64,000 nucleotides of DNA from Phaeodactylibacter sp. (GTDB taxonomy: Bacteria > Bacteroidota > Bacteroidia > Chitinophagales > Saprospiraceae). A model generated the notes under the pieces. That model was not told the origin of the DNA, ran no database searches, and was given only the letters and a program-made list of their open reading frames with translations. Shown piece by piece: positions 1 through 11,900 of this stretch (positions within the stretch are counted from its first letter, which is position 1; every line of letters starts with the position of its first letter). The position numbers and the translations under genes are program-made. The stretch lies in contig NZ_JALEGS010000024.1 of assembly GCF_022763345.1 (NCBI RefSeq), forward strand, positions 62,001 to 126,000. The letters are read 5' to 3'.

Positions 1-3000
1 ACCAGAAATACTGGTCCACCACCTGTCCGGAAAAAGCTGTGGCCAGTATATTTTCACCAGCACAAAGGGGCAGGCTCGCAGACAAGTTAATCTCAGGAAT
101 ATTAGGTGTTGGGAAAAGCGCATTAAGGCTGAAGGTTTTCTGGGCGCTATTGCCTTCGCTATCGGTGATGGTTACGGCATATTGGCCCGCAGGTACTTGT
201 TCGAGAACCTCGGCATTACTGCCCGTGCTCCAGGCATAGGTAAACGGTGGTGTGCCATTCAGCAGCGTGGCTTCCACCAAACCAGTGGCCTCACCCGCAC
301 ACGCTGGCTGTTCTATCTCCAGACTTACAGACAAAGCACCCTGAGCAATAACTTCTATAAAAGCAGGCTCCTGCACCGTCTGACTACAGCCCGACGGGCT
401 TTCCGCCAGAAGGCTTACCGTGTATTGTCCTGGAGCATTATAGGTATGCACCGGGCTCATTTGAGTGGAAACCGTTCCATCACCAAAGGACCATAAGTAA
501 TCGTATGCTGCATCTCCATTGATAGGAGAAAAGCTGACTGTATTGCCGGCCGTGACAGTATTTGCAGAAGCCGTGAAGCCTTCATTGGGAGATTCAGATG
601 CTATGGTAATCGGTGTGCGCGTACCGCTGCGGCAAGTGCCGGCCGCGGCTTCCACAAAGAAAGTCTGTGCAGCGCCTGCCAGCCCCTGTTGGCTGTAGGT
701 CGGCCCACTGCCCAGCAAGTCGTTCCCAGAAGCGCTGTTGTACCAGAAGAATGTATTGGCAGCACCAGTGTTGTCGTAAGCATAGAGCAACAGGAACCCA
801 TCGCCACAAATGACATCATTGTTTGAGGCCGCCTGTGGTGCAGGCAGAGGAGGCACATTGCTTCCTACGGTTGCCTGTGCCACGGCTGTGGTGCCTTCCA
901 CATCGGTAACCGTTACGCTGTAGGTACCCTCGCTCACGCCCTGAAGGGCTGGCCCGGTGGCACCATTGCTCCACTCAAAAGTATAAGGGCCGGAGCCGTT
1001 GAAGACCTGGGCCGCTACAGCACCATCTGTCCCACCGCTGCATTGCGTATTTACCGCTTCCAAAAGCAGTCCAAGCGCCTGGCCAAAGCCAACGGGGACA
1101 GCCTGTGTATTGGATACTGCACAACCGGATCCGTCAGTCACCGTCAAGGTTGCGAGAAAAGTATTTTCTGAGGTGTAAGTATGAGCAGGAGTTTCGTCAC
1201 CGGAAGTGGAACCATCCCCAAAGCCCCATTCATACATATAATCCGGGTTGATTTCATCCGGTGTAAAAGTTACCTCATCACCGGTTAGGATATCAGCCGG
1301 ACTAAAGGTAAAACCAGCATCAGGGCCACTGGCAGGGACTTCCACCATCACCCGGCTGCTGTTGCAGGTGCCCAGCTTTGCTGCTACGTATACGGTATCT
1401 GTATCAGTGATAGGCCCAAATGGGAAAGTAGCACCTGCGTAGAGGAGGTTGCCTCCTGTGGGGGCATCATACCAAAGGTAATCAGCCTGCGAGGGGTTGT
1501 TGCCTGCGATCAGACTCACGATGGTGCCCGGGCAGGCTCCTCCGGAAATGGCCACTTCAGGCGCAACCAAATCACCAGCATGGCTAATTAATGCTACCAC
1601 GGCAGAGGCGGTATTGCCTAATCCATCTGTAACTGTCACTTCATAATTGCCCGCAGGCAGCCCATCCCGGTCTTCCGTAGTGGGGCCGTCTGCCCATTCT
1701 ATGCTATATGGCCATGCACCGCCTTCTACCGACAAGGCTAAAGTGCCATCGGTTGCATCCGGGCAAGTAGGTGCCTCTGCTTCTATGGCAAGCTGCAGCC
1801 CGCCACCAGGCAGCACCTGCACGGTTTGAGTCTCTGTTGCCCGACAGCCATTCTCTGTGGTGGCTTCCAGCATTACGGTGAAGAATCCGGGACCGTTGTA
1901 GGCATGCATGGCGCTAAATCCGGTAGCTCCATTGCCGTCACCGAAGGACCAGGCGTAGGTTTGATCACCCGGGCCGCTCTGAGCAACGAAAGTTATGGGT
2001 TCGCCGGCCGCCGTTACCACCGGTGAGGTGGAAAATGCCGCGTCTGCTGCTTCCACTTCCACAAAAACAGGCGTACGGGTACCGGAAGTACAGCCCTGGT
2101 ATCGAGTTTCCACAAAATAGGCCTGTGCTTCAGTAAGTGCATTGAGTTCCAGATAACTGCCGGTAAAGACCGTTGTGCCGCCAACCGGCGCATCGTACCA
2201 ATGGTAGGTCGCACCAGGCACCTCTGCGGTAGCTGCAAGCCAGGCAGTACCCTCAGCGCATACCGGACCTGCCTGTGCCTGCCCAACCTCGGGTGCCGGC
2301 AGTTCATCAATTAGTGCAGGGAGTGTGGTGGAGGCAACGGCTGTAGCCCCATTCGCATCTGTCACGGTAACTTCGTAGGTGCCGGTGTTTAGCCCTGTAC
2401 GGACGTTGCCGTTCGCACCATCTTGCCAGTCAAAAGTGTAAGGAGGCTGACCGCCAAAGACCAGGGTGTTGATCGCCCCGGTTTCATCTTCGGGGCAAAA
2501 CGGGTATTCTAAAGCAAACGCAGCAGACAGCTGTCCGTTTTGCGCTTCATAAACATTGACAAAACGGCGTTCAACAGCGGTGCAACCGGACTCGGACTGT
2601 ACTTCCAGGTTTACTTCATACAATCCTTCCTGTGGATAGCTGTGGGTGGCCAAGGCACCTTCAGCATTCGTGCCATCCCCAAAAGTCCAGGTGTAAGTAG
2701 CGCCCGGCACAGTGGTCTGAGCAGCGAAGGTAATTTCCTGGTCAACTGATGCAGTGGGTGCACTAACACTAAAGTTCGCGGCTACTGATTCGTAGTGAAT
2801 AGTCACTGGAGTCAGGTCAGAAATACACCCCTCATCCCGTGCCTGAAGGTACAGGGTATCCAACAGGTCACTGCCCTGCGCCTGAATAGAGGCACCCGCA
2901 TATAGTACTTCCTGGCCCAGGGAATCTGCATACCAAAAATAGGACAGCCCTTCGCTTTGATTGGCGGCAGCGACCCATATTGGGGTGCCCGGGCAAGCTG

Positions 3001-5920
3001 GTTGCCCACCATTCACCACAGCCAGAGGCGGGTCTAACTCATCCAATGCACCCACTGTGGCACTGCCTACGGTGCTGTTGCCTTCACTATCGGTAACGGT
3101 CAGGAAGTACGCCCCGCTACCCACACCGTTTTGATAAGCTTCTGTACTGCCATTGCTCCACTCGTAGCTATACGGAGGCGTGCCGCCTATAGCATGGGCG
3201 GAAAGTGTTCCTGACGGGCTGCCCTGGCAACGGGCGGGCTCGGATAATGGCAAGGCTAAAAGGGTGGCTTCTCCACCACCGCCGCCTGAGCCGCCATCTG
3301 GTGCCTGTACGATTTGGATCCTGAGGGTTTCTTTGGCAACACAGCCTGATTGTACCGCAACTGCGGTAAGCATTACTTCGTAAATACCTGGTTCTGAGTA
3401 AGTATGCTGCATATCCGGGAACTGCCCGTTGGGTGTGTTGTCGCCCCAATCCCAGGACAATATGGTGCCCAGGTTCGTATTCAATGCAGAAAACTGAATT
3501 GGGGTGCCCGGGTAAGCGACCTCCAGGGTTGAAGTAAAGCGTGCATCCGGATTATTCACCTGAATATTTACCGGGGTACGGTCTGACACACAGCCGCCTC
3601 TGCGGGCTTCCACGTAGTAGGTATCGCTTTCCTCTATGCCGAATAGCAGAAAGGTATTGCCCACAAAAACCGGGTTATTGCCCAAAAAAGTGGGATACCA
3701 GTAATAGGTCACCCCTTCATCTCCTGAATAAGCCGTTGCCCAGGCATCGCCACCGGCACAAATGGCATTGGCGCCATTCACGATTACGGATGGTGGTGCA
3801 GGGCCGTCGATTTCTGCTCCAACTATGACTTGTATGCTGGCTCCCAGGCCATTGGCATCCGTGATGGTAGCGCTATACGTACCAGGCGTAAGCCCATCCA
3901 GGACTGGCTGGGCGCTCCCATTGCTCCAGGCGTAAGTATACGGGCTTTGGCCGCCCTGTATTTGTAATTGGATAGCCCCGCTATCGTCACCAGCACAAGT
4001 GGCGTTGGTGACAACAGGCAATAGTTGCATCGCTCCGCCCCAAACATTGACGAATTGAGCTGTGCTTGATACGCAGCCTTCCGGGCTTTCTACCTGAAGG
4101 GTCACTTCAAACGTACCGGACAGCAGGTAGGTATGGTCGTGCGGGCCAGGACCGGAAGCACTGCCCCCATCGCCAAAAGACCAGGTGTAGGTATAGCCTG
4201 CCTGCTGAGCGGCAGCCTGGAAAGTCGTGGACTCGCCCAAAGGCAGGGCTGATGTGCTGATGGTAAAACCGGATTCAATGGCAGGCACTTCAATGTTTAC
4301 TGCTGTCAGCGCGGAAGCACAGCCGCCAATCCGGGCCTCTGCCCAAAGCTCCTGGCTGCTGCTCAAGCCAAAAAGCGTAAGCTGGCTGCCTGTGTAGAGC
4401 AATTGCGCGCCGGCAGCGTCTCCGTACCAGCGTATTTCTGCGCCTGGGCGGTCAGAAAAAGCCGCAACCGTTACGTCATCACCTGCGCACGCCTGTCCGT
4501 TGCCATTGGCGATTACGGTAGGGGCTTGCAGGGTGCCGCTGGCCAAAAGATCAAATACCGCTTCCCGCTCATTGCCCTGTGCATCGGTTACGGTCAGACC
4601 GTAACTGCCTGGCAACAAGCCGGATACAGTTGCGGTGGTTTCCCCATTTTCCCAGGCGTAGGTGTACGGCGGCGCTCCGTTGATGGCCTGCGCCGTAATG
4701 CTTCCTGAGGGGTCATCGTCACAGGCAGGGGCTTGCTGCGTAAACAACACGTCTATGCCCGTAGCGCCAACACTGAGGTATTGTTCCGTCCGGTTGATAC
4801 AACCATCTGGTGTGGTCATTTCCAGTGACACTATATAATTGCCTGCAATGGTGTAGGCGTGGCTGGGCATGGGCGCTGTACTCGTAGCTCCATCTCCAAA
4901 ATTCCAGGCATATGCATATTGCCCGTCGTTGACTTCCGGGGTGAATATTACGGTATCCTGTATGGAAGGGGCATTATTATTTAGCGTGAACGCTGCACTT
5001 GGCACCGGCAGTACTTCCACGTCGATTTCAGTAGGATCAGACAAGCAATTGCGGACATTGGTAAAAACCTCCAGCTCCCTGGAAAAGGCAATTTCGGGTA
5101 AGTACAGTGCATTGCCTTCCTGAATAAAGTTGCCGAAATTATCAAACCATTCGTAAGTAGGCATCTCGGTTTCTGCGCTAAAACTGAATAGATATACATC
5201 CTGACCTGCACAAAGGGTATCCTCTGGGGCTACGGCTAGTACAGGCGATAAAATTGCTCTGTTGAGATTTAGGATGTCTACGCTATCGACCTTCGCAAAC
5301 CCATTATCGTCTGTAATGGTCAGGTAGTAACGGCCCTGGCCGATGTTGTCGATCCGGTCCGTGGTTGCCCCGGTACTCCAGAGGTAGTCATAGGGTGGCA
5401 AACCACCGGTCACGTTAGCTTGTGCAAAGCCGAAAGTATCGGCAGCACAGAGCACATCATCTTTGGTGAAATTGGCCTGAATGCGGACCGTGAAGATCGT
5501 ATCCGGCTGCGCAAAGCTGCCCACCGTTTTATTTGTACTGAACAGCTCCGTAGTCGTACAGGGCAAGACCACGTCTGTACTTGCATCGTATACCTGAAAG
5601 GTAATATCATCCTGTGCACCGCTTACGGAGTATACAAACAAGCTGACAATATAGCGATCAAGCGCTGCTACGTAGGCCGGGCTCGACACGCCACGGATAC
5701 CATTGGAATTGCCTACGAAAGCCGCAACCCGGTCATTGGGGTCAACGGACTCCTCCCCTTCTATATCGATCACTGCCGTAATGACCATGCTATTGGGGTA
5801 GTTGGCCGGGTCTACGGACCAGGTGGATTCGTCGAAGCGGTCGGCAGTGTCTTGAGCCAGTGCAGCACTACTACACCAAGCCATAAGGATCAAAAATATA
5901 AAATATACTCTAGGTGCCAT
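1..5920 (-). CDS. Giant SprB/Ig/PKD-repeat secreted surface protein, 3' end outside the window
   Basis: The reading frame is open from an ATG at 5920 to the window edge, about 1973 codons, so the C-terminus is not seen. Residues 1-23 form a signal peptide (hydrophobic core FIFLILMAW, cleavage near ALAQ). Residues ~32-150 are a WSVDP module also found near the C-termini of the two upstream giants. After it, SprB-like repeats (GSYGLTVTDAQGN type), Ig-like domains and PKD domains (WNFGDG) alternate at least seven times with a period near 730 bp. I checked the frame at 4606, 1213 and 181 and it does not shift. The start lies 33 bp after the stop of the 4158-residue gene, so the two probably share a transcript. 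Known SprB/PKD/Ig proteins of Bacteroidota are cell-surface or gliding adhesins exported by T9SS. That role is inferred here, because the sorting domain would lie outside the window. Confidence 0.85.
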   Translation of the reverse strand, partial: MAPRVYFIFLILMAWCSSAALAQDTADRFDESTWSVDPANYPNSMVITAVIDIEGEESVDPNDRVAAFVGNSNGIRGVSSPAYVAALDRYIVSLFVYSVSGAQDDITFQVYDASTDVVLPCTTTELFSTNKTVGSFAQPDTIFTVRIQANFTKDDVLCAADTFGFAQANVTGGLPPYDYLWSTGATTDRIDNIGQGRYYLTITDDNGFAKVDSVDILNLNRAILSPVLAVAPEDTLCAGQDVYLFSFSAETEMPTYEWFDNFGNFIQEGNALYLPEIAFSRELEVFTNVRNCLSDPTEIDVEVLPVPSAAFTLNNNAPSIQDTVIFTPEVNDGQYAYAWNFGDGATSTAPMPSHAYTIAGNYIVSLEMTTPDGCINRTEQYLSVGATGIDVLFTQQAPACDDDPSGSITAQAINGAPPYTYAWENGETTATVSGLLPGSYGLTVTDAQGNEREAVFDLLASGTLQAPTVIANGNGQACAGDDVTVAAFSDRPGAEIRWYGDAAGAQLLYTGSQLTLFGLSSSQELWAEARIGGCASALTAVNIEVPAIESGFTISTSALPLGESTTFQAAAQQAGYTYTWSFGDGGSASGPGPHDHTYLLSGTFEVTLQVESPEGCVSSTAQFVNVWGGAMQLLPVVTNATCAGDDSGAIQLQIQGGQSPYTYAWSNGSAQPVLDGLTPGTYSATITDANGLGASIQVIVGAEIDGPAPPSVIVNGANAICAGGDAWATAYSGDEGVTYYWYPTFLGNNPVFVGNTFLLFGIEESDTYYVEARRGGCVSDRTPVNIQVNNPDARFTSTLEVAYPGTPIQFSALNTNLGTILSWDWGDNTPNGQFPDMQHTYSEPGIYEVMLTAVAVQSGCVAKETLRIQIVQAPDGGSGGGGGEATLLALPLSEPARCQGSPSGTLSAHAIGGTPPYSYEWSNGSTEAYQNGVGSGAYFLTVTDSEGNSTVGSATVGALDELDPPLAVVNGGQPACPGTPIWVAAANQSEGLSYFWYADSLGQEVLYAGASIQAQGSDLLDTLYLQARDEGCISDLTPVTIHYESVAANFSVSAPTASVDQEITFAAQTTVPGATYTWTFGDGTNAEGALATHSYPQEGLYEVNLEVQSESGCTAVERRFVNVYEAQNGQLSAAFALEYPFCPEDETGAINTLVFGGQPPYTFDWQDGANGNVRTGLNTGTYEVTVTDANGATAVASTTLPALIDELPAPEVGQAQAGPVCAEGTAWLAATAEVPGATYHWYDAPVGGTTVFTGSYLELNALTEAQAYFVETRYQGCTSGTRTPVFVEVEAADAAFSTSPVVTAAGEPITFVAQSGPGDQTYAWSFGDGNGATGFSAMHAYNGPGFFTVMLEATTENGCRATETQTVQVLPGGGLQLAIEAEAPTCPDATDGTLALSVEGGAWPYSIEWADGPTTEDRDGLPAGNYEVTVTDGLGNTASAVVALISHAGDLVAPEVAISGGACPGTIVSLIAGNNPSQADYLWYDAPTGGNLLYAGATFPFGPITDTDTVYVAAKLGTCNSSRVMVEVPASGPDAGFTFSPADILTGDEVTFTPDEINPDYMYEWGFGDGSTSGDETPAHTYTSENTFLATLTVTDGSGCAVSNTQAVPVGFGQALGLLLEAVNTQCSGGTDGAVAAQVFNGSGPYTFEWSNGATGPALQGVSEGTYSVTVTDVEGTTAVAQATVGSNVPPLPAPQAASNNDVICGDGFLLLYAYDNTGAANTFFWYNSASGNDLLGSGPTYSQQGLAGAAQTFFVEAAAGTCRSGTRTPITIASESPNEGFTASANTVTAGNTVSFSPINGDAAYDYLWSFGDGTVSTQMSPVHTYNAPGQYTVSLLAESPSGCSQTVQEPAFIEVIAQGALSVSLEIEQPACAGEATGLVEATLLNGTPPFTYAWSTGSNAEVLEQVPAGQYAVTITDSEGNSAQKTFSLNALFPTPNIPEINLSASLPLCAGENILATAFSGQVVDQYFW
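165..5340 (-). repeat. Tandem ~730-bp protein-coding repeats (SprB-Ig-PKD unit)
   Basis: Antisense copies of the SprB TVTD segment sit near 5312, 4588, 3863, 3093, 2360, 1630, 905 and 165. The PKD FGDG segment recurs near 4891, 4168, 3441, 2672, 1937, 1213 and 478. Spacing is 723-769 bp, i.e. 240-256 residues per unit. The copies have diverged at nucleotide level, so this is an old repeat and not a recent expansion. Each unit holds one SprB-like motif, one Ig-like domain with paired cysteines and one PKD domain. Confidence 0.8.
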
Positions 5921-5953
5921 GGAGCTAGTTTTTTCTCATTTTTATAATGGACG

Positions 5954-8900
5954 CTAAGGCCGGGGGCTTTGCTTGATTATCGGCAAGGCTAGACGATGTC
6001 CCCGGTCTGTTCTCAATTGCAACAAGTAAGTCCCGTCTGAAATATCTGGTGTCATACGAATGCTGCGCTTCCCAGCTTCCCAAACTGATTGTACCCTTTC
6101 GATTCGCTGACCGGAAATAGATAGCAACTCCAATTCGAAAGATCCACCGTAGGGAAGATCCAGCATTACATCGAGGTAATGGCTAAAGGGATTGGGCGTT
6201 GCCTGGAGTTGAATTTTCCCCTCAGGCAGTTCCAGCGTTTGTGTTGCTGCTCCCACCCAGATATCGTACAATCCATATCCTGTGCATCCTGCAAGGTCAG
6301 TCCGTGCTAATGAAGCCTGATAATGCCCTGGCAATTCGTACTGATGGAGTGGCGCAACGAGATCGCTTACCGCACCATCTCCAAATGACCAGGCAAAACT
6401 GCCCGTATTATCCCCCGGCAGAAATTGTACTGCGGTGGCAGTCGTCAGCTCTTCCGGTGGCGCGATGGTAAAGTCTGCGTCTGGCTCATAGACCTCAATA
6501 GTAGTCTCCAGAGGTTCTGATTGGCACCCCCGGTAGAAGGTTGAAGCATAAGCGGTAAATTGTGATTGTAAGTGCTCAAGCAGCAGGGTATTGCCCTCTT
6601 CTAAAACTTCACCCGCACTGTTTTGCCAGACCACGGTAGCCTCCTGATTTGGGGGCATAGCATGCAGGACAACATCAGTGCCGCTACAAGCGGGGTTGTC
6701 TGTGGATAGCTCTACCGTTGGAGCCGGGATTGTGATTTCCAGGTTTTCCAACACCACCGTATCTACAAAGGAAATACCCTCCTGACCGGTAATCGTAACA
6801 GAATAGTCCCCTGCGCTAAGGCCAGTGAGGGAGGCGCCGTAAGCGCCGTTGCTCCATTCAAAGGTGTAAGGAGCGGTAAGGCCACTTACCATAGTGACGC
6901 CAAGTGAACCGTTAGCATCTGCTTCACAGTAGGTATTCACGCGCTCATAGATCGCGCTCATGGCTTGGTTCTCAAAGGCATATGGGTTTGTAAAGCTACC
7001 CACTATACCATTGGGTTCGTAAACCAGGGTTTCCTTAGCCAGATAAACCTGGTCTTCGCTTGCATCGTACATCAGTATTTCCACTACATCCCCTGCATTA
7101 GTACCGTAAATAAGCATAGGTGCCATATAATCACCCAGTGCAGGGATATGGCTAATATGAGCTGCCCCACGGCAAACTCCATTTACGTACGCAGCGATTT
7201 TGTCCCCCTGATCCAGGCTCTGTACCGCATCAAACAAGGCTACGCCGGTCACGACCATGCTGGAAGGATATTCAGAGGGGTCTACAGACCAGGTTGATGG
7301 ATCGGATGGTACGAAAGCAGCGATACGCTCTCCGCTCCCATCGGATACCGGAGCGGCAGTGAGTGGAGAAGTAGCGCCATCATATAGCATGACGGCGTTG
7401 GCTGCTGCCACCCGAATTTGATAAGCAAAGTTTGGCCGGATCACTTCCATGCCGCTGCCCAGGCCAAATAGCCATTGGGAAAGCCCCTGATCGTATTGGG
7501 CAACCATGTTCGCGGATAAGCCTGGTAGTGTCGGATCCTGTGCTACGGTAGTCAGGAAGTCTCCGTTTGATATGTTCAAAACACTAAAGGCATCATTGAT
7601 AGCTATCGTATCCTGGACAGGAGCTCCGACTAAATTCCAGCCCTGTTCTAAAATTATGGGGCCGAATTCAGCATCCATGCCGGTTACCCGTATGGTATCA
7701 TCCAGGCCGCCCAGGAATAAAATGTAACCTTCTTCAGCTTCTATGCTATCCAGGCCATTGGTGCTTAACCAACCTACACCTTCTACGTAGCCTGCTGACT
7801 TACTTTCGGTTTTGATAATATCACCATTCTGGAGGAACTTCAATTCCCGCAACTGTTCATCAACAGTCATATCCTCTTCCTGGCTGTTAAAGGAAAGCCA
7901 GGTAATGCCACCACCACCGTCTTCCTCTCCGTTCACCGGAATGTAACGGGCTAGGTCACTGTTACGGTCTACCATGAGGATTTCCGGATCTCCAAACGAG
8001 CCGATGGACTGAGCATCATCAAAGAACAAACTGTCGACCGGATAGCCATTGTATTCCCGGCCTTCATTGGCATCCCAAACCCTGAACTCTAATGGTGTGC
8101 CAATATCCTCCGGATCACCGTAAACCAGCATGAAGGCGGCATACTGCCCTACCTGTGTGCTGCTGATTCTGGCTACGCCCCGGATCTCATTGCCGATCCA
8201 GGCACTGATAATATCCATCGTATCTCTCGAGGTAACACCCGGTGCATTTGTGAATTCAAAATTCGTGATGACGGGGGTACTCGTAGCGTATTGAGAAGGA
8301 TCGACTACCCAATAGGGAGGTTTAGCCAAGACGTTGACTTTAATCCTGACAGAATCTACCCCCTGGTTCATCAGCCCAGAGGTAGATACAAAGCGAATAA
8401 CAGCTGTGGTATCCCCTACCGGAAGCTGTGAGCCATCAATCGTAAAGGTAACCGCTCTGCCCGTTGCAGCAGGCACAGAACCAGTGGTCGGATCAACCGT
8501 CAACCACGGGTAATCTGCATTACCGTCTGTTACATAATTAATGAAACCAATGCCGTCATTATAGAAAATGACGGTATTGAGCTCTCCCTCACTATCCTGA
8601 TAGATGGTCGTCTCCAGGAGGGTATCCTGAACAAAGATATCCCTGGCAACGACTCTGAACTCCCATCTAAAGGTATCGAGGTATCGATTACCAACCTCAT
8701 CTTCCAGATCATAGACTATGGCATCAAGAATTTGACCGTCGTAGTCCAGCAGTGTGGTATTATCGGGCTGGAAGACCAGTTTGTTTTCATTCGCAAAGCA
8801 GAATACCTCTCCGGGCACGGTATTGCCAGAGGCTCGCTCTGTGACTTCAAAGGTAAAGTTCCCGAGCTGCGCACAATCCAGTTCTTTATTAACCTTGATG

Positions 8901-11900
8901 CTAATCTCATCACCAGCCTGCCAGATACCGTCTGCCGGTTCCGTCAGGGCAAATACATCGCCGGTTTGCCGGCGGATTTGCCCTCTGATGATATTCGATT
9001 GCACTTCACCGGAAACTCCACAGAAAGAAATCGCGCGGATTTCATAAATCCCATCCGGATAGGCCTCGTAAAGTTCCGTGATGTCCCAGACAAAAAAGAA
9101 CTTAGGTATCTGTCCAGGCCCAAAATTTTCTTCATTGTACGCAATCAGGGAATCGCTATTGACAATATAATTGGGGTCTAACTGTGAGGTAGGGATGCGT
9201 TCCCAGCCAGAACCATCGCCAATACGGCGGTACTCCAGGTACATTTCTTCTAATGAAGGGTTCGTTGCCTCGTAGTCCCGGATTTCAACAACGATGTTTT
9301 CCCGGCTGGTTTCCAGGAATGGATTTCGTCTTGCAATCAACCAATCATCTCCTGGAGAAGCAATGCTGATATCGCTACAGGGAAAGTCAAAATTGGCACT
9401 GATCGTTACCGTATCCCGGGTACCCAACAGGAATAAGTCACCATCCGTACAACTCGGCCTGAGCACAATGTAAATACTATCAAACTGGTAGTTATTTACA
9501 GAACGGGTGACCGTTAATGGTAGAATGACGGGCTGGTTAGGGTTGATAAAGGTCAGGGTCTGGCCGGTTTCATTACCTCCCCCCAACGGAGCGCCATTCA
9601 ATCTGATTGCGGCACCATTCTCATTGCTTTCCCCTTCATGATATACAAAGAAATCTCTTTGCTCACCAAACGGACTTAAGTTAGTAAGTTGCACATAGAA
9701 AGTAGCCGGTTCATCCGGGTCCAGGTTATCGAGTTCCTGAAAATCGAAGGTAGCTTCTGTTTCAGGGTCATACAGAGATATATCAAAATTATCCCGGAGG
9801 ATTGTCCCAGCTTCAGGAGGACAACTAGAGCGGCCGCCCAACAGCTGGAAGTAGGGTGTATGACCTGGATCACGCCCCTTAATTGCTGTAACGCTAAACT
9901 GATCCCCCGGATCATCATCAGACAATGTGTAGCTGATTGTAGATTCCACGGCCGCCTCTTCGAAATACTCTTCGCCCCATTCCCAACCTAGTTGCAATTG
10001 AGCACCACCTTTGAACTTCACATCAGCATTCTCAACCTCAAAGCCAAATCCGGCCGTAGACTCCCACTCAAAAACAATACCACCTGCAAGGCTAAAGTCA
10101 ATCCAACTCTTGTTTTCATAAGTGGAGCTGGTGGTCCGTGTAATTGAAGTAGATTTATTAACATCCACGCCGGCAGAAAAGGTAGAGTTTTCTACATCTG
10201 AGGAAATACCCGTTAGGGCCGTAAAATCGCCAATTTTATCTTCTACTTCGGAGATCGTCAGATAGAGTGAATCCAGGTAAAAATCCACTGACCTGGTAGA
10301 TCGTTCGTATTTTTGGGCAAGGTCTGTTGTGAAAATGATCTCCTGCAAAGGCTGGTTCAGGATAAAGCTATCCTGGGAGTTGTAGTACCCCACCCGGCTA
10401 TCCGTGCAGAACTCATTTCTGGCTTCTTTGGCACTTTGAATACGAGTTCTGAAATCATCGGTCGGACCAAGGTCAAGGAAGAAATCAATAATAACCTGAG
10501 ATAGCGTTGATGTAGAATTGACCTCTGTATCATCTGCAAATACACCAACCTGAGGAAGGTATTCAGAAAACTTATTGGTTTCTAAAGCTTCCTGCCAAAG
10601 CTGATCTGCATCATATTGCTCTGCACAAAGCATATAATAGGGGACGGATTCTCTAGACCAATAATTCAGAACGGACTGCCAGTTATCTGCTTCTGTCAGC
10701 AGGCGGCCTATAGCCTGAGAAGTATCCAATTCTACTCCGCCAACCTGAATGGTCAGTGTACCTTCTCTTACTGCCTCAATTTGGCTGAAGCGCTCATTGA
10801 TCAATTGCTTGATCTGCCCCACCGTGTAATACCAATCGGTTTTGATCTCATTGAGAGAGATACTCAAATCATCCACTTTATCTAAGGAACAGGTATTCTC
10901 ATCGTATTGAACAGACTGAACGATGCCATACTGGGTGGAGGCTCCAATACCAACCAGGACGTCCGCATCTGGGCCAACAAAATCACTGGTGTTGGAAGTC
11001 GTTATTTCCTGTGTGGTGGTTACAGATACTTCGTAAGCATCTTTATTGTTGATAATCTTGCCCCCGATCAGCTCTGTATCTATAAATCCACCAACTGATG
11101 CTACGGCGAATGAAGATTCAATTAGGAAACCGCCTCCACCTTTATAGTCCGTGTTTTCGGTAAGAGACTTGGTAAATGTCGTTCCTTCCTCTATGGAGCT
11201 GAAGCTACCATCGCCAGGAGGATCGCGCAGGATATAAACCGGGAATTTGACGATACCGTTTTCATCCTTAACGTCGACGATGATGTCGCTACCTGGCAGA
11301 GGAGAAGAGCCCAGGACAACAACAGGGATAATTTCCTGTGCCAGTAAATCTCCATTTGCAGAATAGTATTTCACGTCTATCCCTTTCCGGTAAGGGAAAA
11401 CGAGGTTAGGTGACCCGCCAACGAATGGGTGAGGGTCGAATTCGTTTCGGTCGGCCCGGTAGAATAAGGTATCAATGGTATTGGTCTGCGCAGCAGCGTT
11501 ATTGACAACAATATAGCCTTCATTAACGGCACAGAACTGTCCTTGAATCAGTTCTTCCACTGCAAAACGAATCGAGTAATCGTCATCCTGAGTGATAAGC
11601 CTTGGCTCAGAAGCATCCCCGCAAATCAGTTCTCCGAATTCATTAGCCACAGAAATGCTTGCAGGCTTATGGTACACAAGGTTCTTCTGCGTTAAAGAGT
11701 CCAGCACTTCATCAGAATAATTCTCGGTAAAGTTTTCGATATGCAGCGCCCTTAGGTCAATTTCGTCCGGTCGGTATCTTAGATAATCCACAATAAGTAC
11801 GTTTTCCACAGTTGTAGGGAAAGCGTCTTTGACGGTAATGATCAAGTCGTCCACCGGAGGCAATTGGGCAGTCACTCTTCCTGTATTTGCCGTTTCAATT

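Noticed and set aside
165..5340. CRISPR or DNA satellite reading of the repeat array
   Set aside because: Units are ~730 bp, diverged, in one open frame, and encode known extracellular domains.
5420..5947. 175-codon plus-strand frame
   Set aside because: Antisense to the N-terminal part of the giant protein at <1-5920, whose signal peptide and domains are convincing; the plus-strand product has no recognisable feature.
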